Positions 1 to 5,193 of a stretch of DNA of 5,193 nt are shown here, piece by piece. This DNA is from Clostridiales bacterium (lineage in GTDB: Bacteria > Bacillota > Clostridia > Tissierellales > Sedimentibacteraceae). The DNA lies in contig DNNJ01000104.1 of assembly GCA_003487955.1 (NCBI GenBank), positions 1 to 5,193 of the forward strand, written 5' to 3'. Position numbers and translations under genes: made by a program. Under the pieces are notes generated by a model, which saw only the letters and a program-made list of their open reading frames with translations, was not told the DNA's origin and made no database searches. How positions within the stretch are numbered: the stretch's first letter is position 1; every line of letters starts with the position of its first letter.

Positions 1-2
1 TA

Positions 3-56
3 GTTAAACATTTTATGGAAGAGCTTGGAATGTTAATTTCCTATTTTTGTGAATAA
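3..56 (+). CDS. Possible 3' end of an upstream (phage?) gene, partial
   Basis: This frame is open from the left edge of the window to a TAA at 54-56 and would encode the last 17 residues of a protein, ending in the peptide MLISYFCE. The other two forward frames hit stops at once or within about 35 bases, so this is the only frame in which a gene could run in from the left. Its position just before a phage lysis cassette would suit a phage structural gene. The piece is too short to identify, and it could be chance open sequence. Confidence 0.25.
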   Translation, partial: VKHFMEELGMLISYFCE

Positions 57-127
57 TTAATAACCGTGTTCACTTGTAATTTTATAAAATTAATAATTTT
101 TATACACATTTTTTACAACTGCTTTAC

Positions 128-170
128 TTATATTCAATATAAGAACAATAATTCCTCTTATTGAATATAA
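128..170. repeat. 12-bp inverted repeat upstream of the holin gene
   Basis: The arms at 128-139 (TTATATTCAATA) and 159-170 (TATTGAATATAA) are perfect reverse complements around a 19-nt loop. The repeat ends 8 nt before the ribosome site of the holin gene. It sits in an AT-rich gene-free stretch (57-190) that also holds a perfect 14-bp palindrome at 78-91 (AATTTTATAAAATT). It could be an operator or an mRNA structure that tempers lysis-gene translation. With no G or C beyond one pair per arm it is weak as RNA and is not a terminator. In DNA this AT-rich, chance symmetry is possible. No convincing -35/-10 pair was found in the gap. Confidence 0.4.
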
Positions 171-177
171 TGCCCTT

Positions 178-187
178 AGGATGTGAT
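178..187 (+). promoter_or_regulatory. Ribosome binding site that fixes the holin start
   Basis: AGGATGTGAT matches the ideal Shine-Dalgarno AGGAGGTGAT at nine of ten positions. It lies at the right distance from the ATG at 191-193, with 7 nt between the AGGAGG-equivalent and the ATG. The in-frame TTG at 161 and ATG at 170 have no such site and lie in or beside the inverted repeat, so 191 is the preferred start. Confidence 0.65.
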
Positions 188-190
188 AAT

Positions 191-580
191 ATGTTAGAAA
201 CTTTAGAAACAATTATAAGAATTGCAATTCCGATTTTAACCATAATTTTTGGTGCATTGTCAGCATACTTCAGAGCTCATGATAAACTCAGAAGCCGCTC
301 TATTAAATATATTGTTGAAGCAGAAGAATTATACAAAGATGGTACAAAAGCAGGAGGAGAAAAATTTTCTTGGGTTGTAGAAGCTTTATATGAATTTATT
401 CCTTCCCCCTTAAGACTAATTTTAACAAAAAAATGTATTGAAAAAATTGTTCAATCCTCCTTTGACGCTATCGAGGATTATGCAAAAATGCAGCTTGACA
501 TAGCTGTTGAAAAGTATCTTAAATATTTAAATGACGGGAAATCCGGAGACTTCATAGACTTTATAAAGGATGATATTTAA
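191..580 (+). CDS. Phage holin-like membrane protein (LLH-type)
   Basis: This 129-residue protein is probably the holin of a phage lysis cassette, which permeabilises the cytoplasmic membrane so that the endolysin encoded next can reach the wall. Residues about 8-27 form a single hydrophobic membrane segment rich in Ile and Leu. A basic stretch (residues 28-39, RAHDKLRSRS) follows and should stay in the cytoplasm. The remainder is a charged, mostly helical tail ending in acidic residues. One N-terminal membrane helix plus a long amphipathic tail resembles the LLH family of phage holins; this is by overall architecture, not by a diagnostic motif. The start is taken at 191 rather than at the in-frame TTG (161) or ATG (170) because of the good Shine-Dalgarno at 178. 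The stop overlaps the next start by one base, indicating coupled translation. It could instead be another small phage membrane protein, but its place before an M23 lysin favours holin. Confidence 0.6.
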   Translation: MLETLETIIRIAIPILTIIFGALSAYFRAHDKLRSRSIKYIVEAEELYKDGTKAGGEKFSWVVEALYEFIPSPLRLILTKKCIEKIVQSSFDAIEDYAKMQLDIAVEKYLKYLNDGKSGDFIDFIKDDI

Positions 581-1173
581 TGATTAGACTAAAACACTTG
601 CCCTTAGATAATATTTCAATAACTAGCCCCTACGGTGCTAGAAGCTTAACTATCAACGATAAATACTACTGGTGGCACAACGGAGTGGATTTAAAAATAC
701 AGCTCAATGCTCCCGTATATGCAGCAGTAGAAGGGAAAGTAATGACTGCTAAATACGACAACAGCTACGGCTATTATATAACTATAGACCACGGCAGATT
801 CGGCACCTTGTACGCACATCTTTCACGTTTGCGTGTTGCAGAAGGCAGCAGTGTAAGAGCAGGTGAAATAATAGGTGATGCAGGCAACACCGGTGATGCA
901 ACAGGCGTACATCTCCATTTTGAAATAAGACTTGGAAGCTACGAAAACTTCTGGGAGAGAGCACACTGTGACAGAAGTGTTTTTATGAACACTACAGACC
1001 CCATGATTTTTATAGAAGACTTTCTTAAAAAAGAAGATGATATGAGTGTAGATGAAGCCATGAAAATTGTCCAGTCTACTGCCGGCTTAGAGGATAAAAC
1101 AATGGACTATATGGTAAGACATTACAGATTCGGAGATGACTTAGTAAAGAAGTTGGCAAAAGCAATGGTATAA
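580..1173 (+). CDS. M23-family zinc metallo-endopeptidase, probable phage endolysin
   Basis: This 197-residue protein is predicted to cut peptide bonds in peptidoglycan and act as the phage lysin. The M23 (LytM/lysostaphin-type) domain spans residues about 13-119. It has H33 and D37 in HNGVD and H113 in HLHFE as the expected zinc ligands, with H80 (YAHL) and H111 as catalytic histidines, so the active site is complete. Conserved glycine-rich turns surround 'GNTGDATGVH'. A linker follows, then a charged helical tail (about 155-197) containing AGLEDKT, YRFGDDL and KLAKAM, which looks like a separate small module and may bind the wall or mediate multimerisation. There is no signal peptide, consistent with holin-dependent release. 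The ATG shares its A with the holin stop (TAATG), and AGGA at 567-570 precedes it. It ends only a few bases before the intergenic hairpin. A host M23 hydrolase is less likely because those are normally exported. Confidence 0.85.
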   Translation: MIRLKHLPLDNISITSPYGARSLTINDKYYWWHNGVDLKIQLNAPVYAAVEGKVMTAKYDNSYGYYITIDHGRFGTLYAHLSRLRVAEGSSVRAGEIIGDAGNTGDATGVHLHFEIRLGSYENFWERAHCDRSVFMNTTDPMIFIEDFLKKEDDMSVDEAMKIVQSTAGLEDKTMDYMVRHYRFGDDLVKKLAKAMV

Positions 1174-1175
1174 GA

Positions 1176-1240
1176 AGGTGGTGCCACTAGTTGGTGCCAG
1201 GCACCTTAAAAGGTGCCTGGCACCAATTAGAATGACACCT
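1176..1240. repeat. Long GC-rich palindromic element between convergent genes
   Basis: The core is a perfect 17-bp inverted repeat, 1191-1207 and 1210-1226, with a 2-nt loop (AA). Each arm is itself nearly palindromic (GGTGCCAGGCACC / GGTGCCTGGCACC). The stem extends outward to 1187-1230 through one G-T mismatch and three more pairs (CTA/TAG). After a small internal loop it closes again with AGGTG (1176-1180) against CACCT (1236-1240). It is far richer in G+C than its surroundings. It fills the gap between the lysin stop (1173) and the nqrF stop (1242), so transcripts from either side would fold it. No T-run follows on either strand, so it is not a classical intrinsic terminator. From memory, similar GGTGCC-type palindromes are scattered in Firmicutes genomes, some near Y1/REP-associated transposases; this was not checked. 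Confidence 0.8.
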
Positions 1241-1241
1241 G

Positions 1242-2327
1242 CTAGAACTTATCGAAGTATATTTTCTCCACAGGAACATTCTTTTTCACCAATGCTTCAA
1301 CTATAGAATCAATCATTGCAGGGCTGCCGCAAAGGTATGCAGAGTAATTTTCGCCATTTTTGATATATTTATCAATTGCATTAGGTACACGCCCCTTTTC
1401 TCCCTTCCACTCAGGGGATTCCTCCCGAGATAATGTAGGTATAAACTTTAAATTAAGCTTTTCTTCAAAATCTTTTATTCTATCAACCAAGAATAAATCA
1501 TTGATTGTTCTGGCTCCAAAGAAAAATATAATCTCCCTCATTAGATTATTATCAGCCATATATTGGAGAATTGATATTATGGGCGCCATTCCTGTTCCGG
1601 CACCTGCCAATATAAGGGGACCATCATCCTCATGATAATAAAACTCACCATAAGGTCCGTTAATATGAGCTGTATCTCCTTCCTTTAAATGCTGATGAAC
1701 ATAGGTGGTGGCAATTCCTCCCGTAAAACCTATCAATAATTCGATAGCATGTTTGTCATTTACAGATGATGCGAGAGAATATGCCCTATAAACTTCTTCA
1801 TCATTACCTTCATAGGCAGGAGCCTTAAGCTGGACATACTGTCCCGGTTTAAAGCTTATTTCTTCCTCTCCCAAATCAAAACGAAGTTTTTTGATAGTTG
1901 GTGTTAATTGGTCCATTTTATCTACAATAACTGCATATTCTTTAACATTGAACAATTCTTGAGGAATTTCTACCTTTATATTTTGCTTAACCTTGCATTG
2001 ACAGGATAACCTGGTCTTAATTTCTAATTCCTCTTTGGTAAGATGAGGTTTTTCCGTAGCAAGAACAGGTCCTCCTCCTTCAAGGACGACAACCTTGCAA
2101 TAACCGCAGGTACCCTTTCCTCCACAAGCTGAAGGTATGAAAATTTCTTCCGACCTTAATGTATCCAAGAGACTGCTACCGCCCTTAACAGTATAATTTT
2201 TGTCTTCATTTACTGTTAGTGTGACCTCTCCATAATTGCCTATGGTTCTGTCGGAAATAGTAAGTATTGCTGCGAGAACTCCTGAAATTCCGGAGAATAT
2301 TACAATTGTCATAATTATTGTATCCAT
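1242..2327 (-). CDS. nqrF: Na+-NQR subunit F: NADH dehydrogenase with ferredoxin and FAD domains
   Basis: This 361-residue subunit is the electron entry point. It oxidises NADH, passes hydride to FAD and then single electrons through a [2Fe-2S] cluster into the membrane subunits. Residues about 4-24 form one membrane anchor. A plant-type ferredoxin domain follows (about 34-126), with ligands C68, C74, C77 and C109, which is the same C-x5-C-x2-C-x31-C spacing I recall for Vibrio NqrF. The ferredoxin-reductase part starts at about 128, with the FAD motif RAYS (181-184), the NADH-site loop GAGTGMAP (242-249) and CGSPAM (333-338). The C-terminus YFDKF resembles the usual NqrF end, so the gene is complete. 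It is about 45 residues shorter than the Vibrio protein, mainly in the reductase part. The ATG follows AGGAGG (2331-2336), which overlaps the nqrE stop. This is the last gene of the operon. The fused membrane anchor, ferredoxin and reductase exclude RnfB and RnfC. Confidence 0.93.
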   Translation of the reverse strand: MDTIIMTIVIFSGISGVLAAILTISDRTIGNYGEVTLTVNEDKNYTVKGGSSLLDTLRSEEIFIPSACGGKGTCGYCKVVVLEGGGPVLATEKPHLTKEELEIKTRLSCQCKVKQNIKVEIPQELFNVKEYAVIVDKMDQLTPTIKKLRFDLGEEEISFKPGQYVQLKAPAYEGNDEEVYRAYSLASSVNDKHAIELLIGFTGGIATTYVHQHLKEGDTAHINGPYGEFYYHEDDGPLILAGAGTGMAPIISILQYMADNNLMREIIFFFGARTINDLFLVDRIKDFEEKLNLKFIPTLSREESPEWKGEKGRVPNAIDKYIKNGENYSAYLCGSPAMIDSIVEALVKKNVPVEKIYFDKF

Positions 2328-2335
2328 AATACCTC

Positions 2336-2926
2336 CTACTGAATCTGAACCATACCGCTGAAACCAATAAATGCTAAAGCCATAATTCCCGTAATTATTA
2401 AAGTTATAGGAACTCCCCTAAGACCCTCCGGTATGGAGCTTTCGTTAAGTTTTGACCTTATTCCTGCCATTGCGGTTATGGCAAGAGCCCAACCAATACC
2501 CGAACCCACTGCAAAACCAAGGGTCTGGAAAAAATTATACTGTCTGGTAACCATAAATAATGAAACTCCAAGTATGGCACAATTCACGGTTATAAGAGGC
2601 AGAAATATTCCCAAGGCATAATATAGAGTGGGAAGATACCTGTCCATTACCATTTCTAAGAGCTGTACAAATGCTGCAATAACCAAAATGAACAATATAT
2701 ACATTAAATATTCCAATCCCAGGGGCAACACTATATACCAGTAAACAAAATAATTTAATACAGTTGTAAACGAAAGCACCATTGTAACAGCAATTCCTAA
2801 ACCCAAGGCCGTTGGTATTTCTTTTGAAAGGGCAATAAATGAGCACATTCCCAAAAAGTTAGAAAAAATCATATTGCTTGTAAAAATAGAAGCAATAAAT
2901 ATAATAAAAGGATGGACCTGAATCAT
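2336..2926 (-). CDS. nqrE: Na+-NQR subunit E, membrane FeS subunit
   Basis: This 196-residue, almost entirely hydrophobic protein has about six membrane segments and is one of the two inverted-topology partners (NqrD/NqrE) of the ion-translocating core. C28 in FLGMCSF and C116 in TVNCAILG are the two cysteines expected to share an intramembrane [2Fe-2S] cluster with NqrD. SNMIFSNFLG near the N-terminus, PTLYYALGIFLPL, YNFFQTLGFAVGSGIGW and the C-terminal PEGLRGVPIT and GFSGM are all typical of NqrE. RnfA is the homologous Rnf subunit, but the context of nqrD and nqrF supports NqrE. The length is normal for the family. The start codon overlaps the nqrD stop by four bases (ATGA), with an AAGGAG site inside the end of nqrD. 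The nqrE stop lies 8 nt before nqrF. Confidence 0.93.
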   Translation of the reverse strand: MIQVHPFIIFIASIFTSNMIFSNFLGMCSFIALSKEIPTALGLGIAVTMVLSFTTVLNYFVYWYIVLPLGLEYLMYILFILVIAAFVQLLEMVMDRYLPTLYYALGIFLPLITVNCAILGVSLFMVTRQYNFFQTLGFAVGSGIGWALAITAMAGIRSKLNESSIPEGLRGVPITLIITGIMALAFIGFSGMVQIQ

Positions 2927-3546
2927 TTTTTCTCAACTCCTTCCCTTTGTCTTTTTAAACGAGCGTTATTAAAAACCCACATAATTAGTGCAAGTATAAA
3001 AAATGCCGAGGGAGGCATAACCATTAATGTCCACCTGGTAAAGGTTTCAGGAATAAAACTGATTCCAAAAAAACTACCAAAACCTAATATTTCTCTTACC
3101 AAGGAAACTGACATTAAAACAAAGGTATAGCCAATGCCTGATGCAAAGCCGTCAAGAAATGACAGCATTGGCGGATTAGAGCCAGCAAATCCTTCAGCCC
3201 TCCCCATAATTATGCAATTGGTAATTATTAGTCCTACGTAAGGACCCAAGGCCTTGCTCATTTCAGGCATGTAAGCCTTCAAATATATATCAACCATAAT
3301 TACATATACAGAAATTATAAGTACCTGCACCATCATACGAATATGTTTGGGCGTGTGGTCCTTTAAGAGGGACACTGTCAATGAAGAAAAAGCAGTTACC
3401 AAGGATACAGAAATCCCCATAATAAGAGAATTCATCATTAGATTAGTTACAGCCAATGCGGAGCAAATACCAATTATCTGCACAAATATTGGATTATCGG
3501 TGTATATTCCCTTTGTAAAAATTTTTTTAACCTCTGTCTTAGTCAT
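2923..3546 (-). CDS. nqrD: Na+-NQR subunit D, membrane FeS subunit
   Basis: This 207-residue polytopic membrane protein, with about six segments, pairs with NqrE. C28 in IGICSALAVT and C111 in ITNCIIMGRAE are the conserved cysteines that, with those of NqrE, hold the [2Fe-2S] cluster in the middle of the membrane. This cluster takes electrons from NqrF and hands them to the FMN of NqrC. NqrD-like rather than RnfE-like traits include HIRMMVQVLII, the following VDIYLKAY, and SFLDGFASGIGYTFVL. The C-terminus is a short basic cytoplasmic tail (NNARLKRQREGVEKK). The ATG lies inside the end of nqrC, an 8-base overlap, preceded by a strong GGGAGGTGG ribosome site. The gene overlaps nqrE by four bases at its other end. 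No truncation or unusual substitution was seen. Confidence 0.93.
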   Translation of the reverse strand: MTKTEVKKIFTKGIYTDNPIFVQIIGICSALAVTNLMMNSLIMGISVSLVTAFSSLTVSLLKDHTPKHIRMMVQVLIISVYVIMVDIYLKAYMPEMSKALGPYVGLIITNCIIMGRAEGFAGSNPPMLSFLDGFASGIGYTFVLMSVSLVREILGFGSFFGISFIPETFTRWTLMVMPPSAFFILALIMWVFNNARLKRQREGVEKK

Positions 3547-4135
3547 ACTCCACCTCCCGTAAAAATAGCTTTATATCCTCATTTATAAGCTTTACAACGG
3601 CATTGGATGTTTGAGTGGCACCGGCAATGGCATCAACATTAGACCCTGGCTCAGGAGATGAAATAATAAAATTTTCTGTCTTGCCGGATATATCAATACC
3701 CCTAAACTGCTCCTTGTATAAATCTTCGGATATTCTGCCGCCAAGCCCTGGAGTTTCATTTTGCGTCACAAACTCAATACCGATAATTTCTGAATAATCA
3801 GTATTTAATCCGATATATCCGATTATTGAGCCCCATAGTCCGGCACCCTTAACAGGAATTGCATATGCTCTTTCTTTGCCCCCTTGAATCAATGCATAAC
3901 CTCTTAGCTCTCCCCACTCCTTTTCAATGACACTTTCATTAAATACTCTTTCAATATCCTTTTCCGTTCCATCCGGCAGTATGTCAAAAATGTAAAGAAT
4001 TTTTTGCTGTAGCTCGCTTTCTTGATTAAAGGAAATTGTATCTGCGGTAACAAAATTTAAACCGGCTAAAACTGTTATAAATATTGCGGTAACTGCCATC
4101 ATAAATATTATTGGATAATATATCGAATTTTTCAT
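3539..4135 (-). CDS. nqrC: Na+-NQR subunit C, covalent FMN-binding subunit
   Basis: This 198-residue protein has one N-terminal membrane anchor (about 8-29) and an extracytoplasmic FMN domain. It carries covalent FMN on a threonine and relays electrons from the NqrD/E cluster to NqrB. The flavin site is D-A-I-A-G-A-T-Q-T-S, with T174 as the predicted acceptor for the ApbE flavin transferase. The usual Ser/Thr three residues before the acceptor is Ala (A171) here. Other family marks are GAGLWGSIIGYIGL (97-110) and ETPGLGGRI (127-135). It is about 60 residues shorter than Vibrio NqrC and close to the length of the homologous Rnf subunit RnfG. The call as NqrC rests partly on the NqrD and NqrF neighbours. 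Its ATG overlaps the nqrB stop (ATGA), with AGGCGGTGG as the ribosome site. No apbE gene is present in the window. Confidence 0.9.
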   Translation of the reverse strand: MKNSIYYPIIFMMAVTAIFITVLAGLNFVTADTISFNQESELQQKILYIFDILPDGTEKDIERVFNESVIEKEWGELRGYALIQGGKERAYAIPVKGAGLWGSIIGYIGLNTDYSEIIGIEFVTQNETPGLGGRISEDLYKEQFRGIDISGKTENFIISSPEPGSNVDAIAGATQTSNAVVKLINEDIKLFLREVEYD

Positions 4136-5085
4136 ACTGCCACCGCCTTACTTTTCTTTCTCTTTTCGGCTTCCCTAATAAAATGATCAATTATGGGTGC
4201 AAATGTATTACCCATCAATATTGCAAACATCATACCGCCGTTAAATAAGGACAGAGCCCGAATAAGCACCGTTACAAGACCTATTATAATTCCGAAAAGC
4301 CACTTGCCCTTTTTTGTTTTGGCAGCACTTATAGGGTCAGTTGCCATAAACACGGTACCAAACAAAAATCCTCCCATCATCATTCCATATATGGGAGCTA
4401 TTCCATCATATATATAATGCATAAAAGTACCAACAGAAAAGAACCCAATTAAGCAGCCTAACATAATTTCCAGGGATGCAGTCTTTGTATATATTAAGTA
4501 AATTGCAGCCAATATAATTAATATTTTATAGCTTTCTCCGATGGCACCCGGAATGTTTCCCATAATCAAAGAATTCAAACCCATAATTTCTCCGGTATAA
4601 TTATATGCAATCATTGGAGTTGCCTCTGATACAGCATCAATGCCTGCTGTTAAATATGTAGAAAAACCACCCGTAAAACCACTTGCTGCTTCATTCCATA
4701 CTATTGTCATTGGATTTGGAAAGTTAATATAAATAAAAGCACGCCCTACCAAAGCAGGATTAAAAACATTTCTGCCAAACCCTCCAAAGGACATTTTGCC
4801 GAAAATTACACCAAATATAATACCTGTAAGAGCAATCCAATAAGGTATGGACGGAGGCAACGTCATTGTATACAATATGCAGGTTACAAATATAGCTTCA
4901 GATGCTTTATTCTTGTAATGCTTTTCCCACAAATATTCTGCAGCCGTACCTGTAATCGTTATCACAATAAGCAAGGTCAGAACTCTCAAACCATAATTAT
5001 ACACGGAAAATATAATTATTGGAGTAAGTGACAACAAAACCGTCCTCATCATCTTTTGTTTTCTAAAATTTAATTTATCATTCAA
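4132..5085 (-). CDS. nqrB: Na+-NQR subunit B, large membrane FMN/riboflavin subunit
   Basis: This 317-residue multi-spanning membrane protein is the largest subunit of the sodium-translocating core. It receives electrons from NqrC and is tied to Na+ transport and quinone reduction in the well-studied complex. The signature GGFGRNVFNPALVGRAF (101-117) is clear, and the C-terminal block with MATDPISA, KGKWLFG and FAPIIDHF is also typical. The covalent FMN acceptor should be T156 in D-A-V-S-E-A-T-P, where the usual SGAT reads SEAT. The protein is roughly 80-100 residues shorter than Vibrio NqrB. The loss lies mostly before the first conserved block, giving an RnfD-like size. The start is TTG (5083-5085) with GGAGGG five bases upstream. 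The next in-frame ATG codons (12 and 13) have no good ribosome site. It is the first visible gene of the operon, and no nqrA precedes it within the window. Confidence 0.9.
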   Translation of the reverse strand: MNDKLNFRKQKMMRTVLLSLTPIIIFSVYNYGLRVLTLLIVITITGTAAEYLWEKHYKNKASEAIFVTCILYTMTLPPSIPYWIALTGIIFGVIFGKMSFGGFGRNVFNPALVGRAFIYINFPNPMTIVWNEAASGFTGGFSTYLTAGIDAVSEATPMIAYNYTGEIMGLNSLIMGNIPGAIGESYKILIILAAIYLIYTKTASLEIMLGCLIGFFSVGTFMHYIYDGIAPIYGMMMGGFLFGTVFMATDPISAAKTKKGKWLFGIIIGLVTVLIRALSLFNGGMMFAILMGNTFAPIIDHFIREAEKRKKSKAVAV

Positions 5086-5090
5086 TCTAT

Positions 5091-5096
5091 CCCTCC
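5091..5096 (-). promoter_or_regulatory. Ribosome binding site for the TTG start of nqrB
   Basis: On the minus strand GGAGGG is followed by five bases (ATAGA) and then TTG, an optimal arrangement. An ATG at 5079-5081 lies just downstream but is out of frame with the NqrB reading frame, so it cannot be the start. This supports TTG initiation, which may lower expression of the first gene relative to the ATG-started genes that follow. Confidence 0.7.
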
Positions 5097-5193
5097 ATTC
5101 AGCATATAAATAACAATCTATATACTTAAGCTACATATTATGCTTATACCCGAATATTCTTAGTTATAACAGTAATTATAAAAAAATGCCATT
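5097..5193 (-). other. AT-rich leader upstream of nqrB, no gene recognised
   Basis: All three minus-strand frames are closed here, with stops at 5176-5178, 5160-5162 and 5144-5146. Any upstream gene must end at least about 58 nt before nqrB, unlike the overlapping junctions inside the operon. A perfect TATAAT lies at 5175-5180 on the minus strand and could be a -10 box, but its -35 would be outside the window. No other good promoter pair and no GC-rich terminator hairpin was seen. The spacing suggests that the transcription unit may begin here, without proving it. Confidence 0.3.

Noticed and set aside
161..190. TTG (161) or ATG (170) as the start of the holin gene
   Set aside because: Neither has a Shine-Dalgarno, and both lie in or beside the inverted-repeat arm, while ATG 191 has a near-perfect site.
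782..964. Reverse-strand open frame of 60 codons inside the lysin gene
   Set aside because: It lies antisense to the conserved M23 domain, has Cys/His-rich low-quality composition and no independent support, so it is a shadow frame.
1187..1230. Hairpin as a standard Rho-independent terminator
   Set aside because: The stem is strong, but no run of T follows it on either strand; it is kept as a palindromic element with possible termination activity.
1360..1635. Forward open frame of 91 codons antisense to nqrF
   Set aside because: It overlaps the conserved FAD/NADH domain of nqrF and its translation resembles no family.
2433..2846. Open frames overlapping nqrE on both strands (2433-2621 +, 2535-2846 -)
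   Set aside because: Both fall within a conserved nqrE sequence and are explained by its codon pattern.
2912..3562. Forward open frames antisense to nqrD (2912-3130, 3347-3562)
   Set aside because: They are antisense shadows of a well-conserved membrane protein gene.
1242..5085. Operon as an Rnf complex (rnfD-G-E-A)
   Set aside because: The last gene is a membrane-anchored ferredoxin-FAD-NADH reductase fusion (NqrF), NqrD and NqrE features match NQR, and no RnfB or RnfC is present.
1..5193. CRISPR array, tRNA or rRNA genes, insertion sequence with transposase
   Set aside because: No regularly spaced direct repeats, cloverleaf-like segments or transposase-like reading frames were seen in the window.

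Overview
The window looks like chromosomal DNA of a low-GC, anaerobic Gram-positive bacterium, most likely a member of the Clostridia. This rests on strong AT bias, GGAGG-type ribosome sites before nearly every gene, use of a TTG start, and a phage lysis pair of the type seen in clostridial phages. The genus cannot be named from the sequence alone.

Left part (1-1173, + strand): the end of what is probably a prophage or prophage remnant. A few codons of a possible upstream gene end at 56. An AT-rich gap with an inverted repeat follows, then a two-gene lysis cassette: a small holin-like membrane protein (191-580) and an M23-family metallo-endopeptidase (580-1173). The two genes overlap by one base (TAATG), so they are probably translationally coupled. 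The holin would let the signal-less endopeptidase reach the cell wall.

Middle (1174-1241): the lysis cassette and the operon to its right converge. The gap is almost filled by a strong GC-rich hairpin whose arms carry GGTGCCAGGCACC and GGTGCCTGGCACC. It looks like a dispersed palindromic element and may also separate the two transcription units.

Right part (1242-5085, - strand): five tightly packed genes in the order nqrB-nqrC-nqrD-nqrE-nqrF, overlapping or 8 nt apart, encoding the core of a sodium-translocating NADH oxidoreductase (Na+-NQR). NqrF takes hydride from NADH through FAD and a [2Fe-2S] ferredoxin domain. NqrD and NqrE keep the four cysteines that hold the intramembrane [2Fe-2S] cluster. 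NqrC and NqrB keep the threonines that carry covalent FMN.

Two points stand out. No nqrA precedes nqrB in the window, although the classical order is nqrABCDEF. NqrB, NqrC and NqrF are also clearly shorter than the well-studied Vibrio proteins and close in size to Rnf subunits. The cluster therefore looks like a compact Rnf-sized membrane core driven by an NqrF-type NADH module. Only 108 nt upstream of nqrB are visible, so a missing nqrA is not proven.
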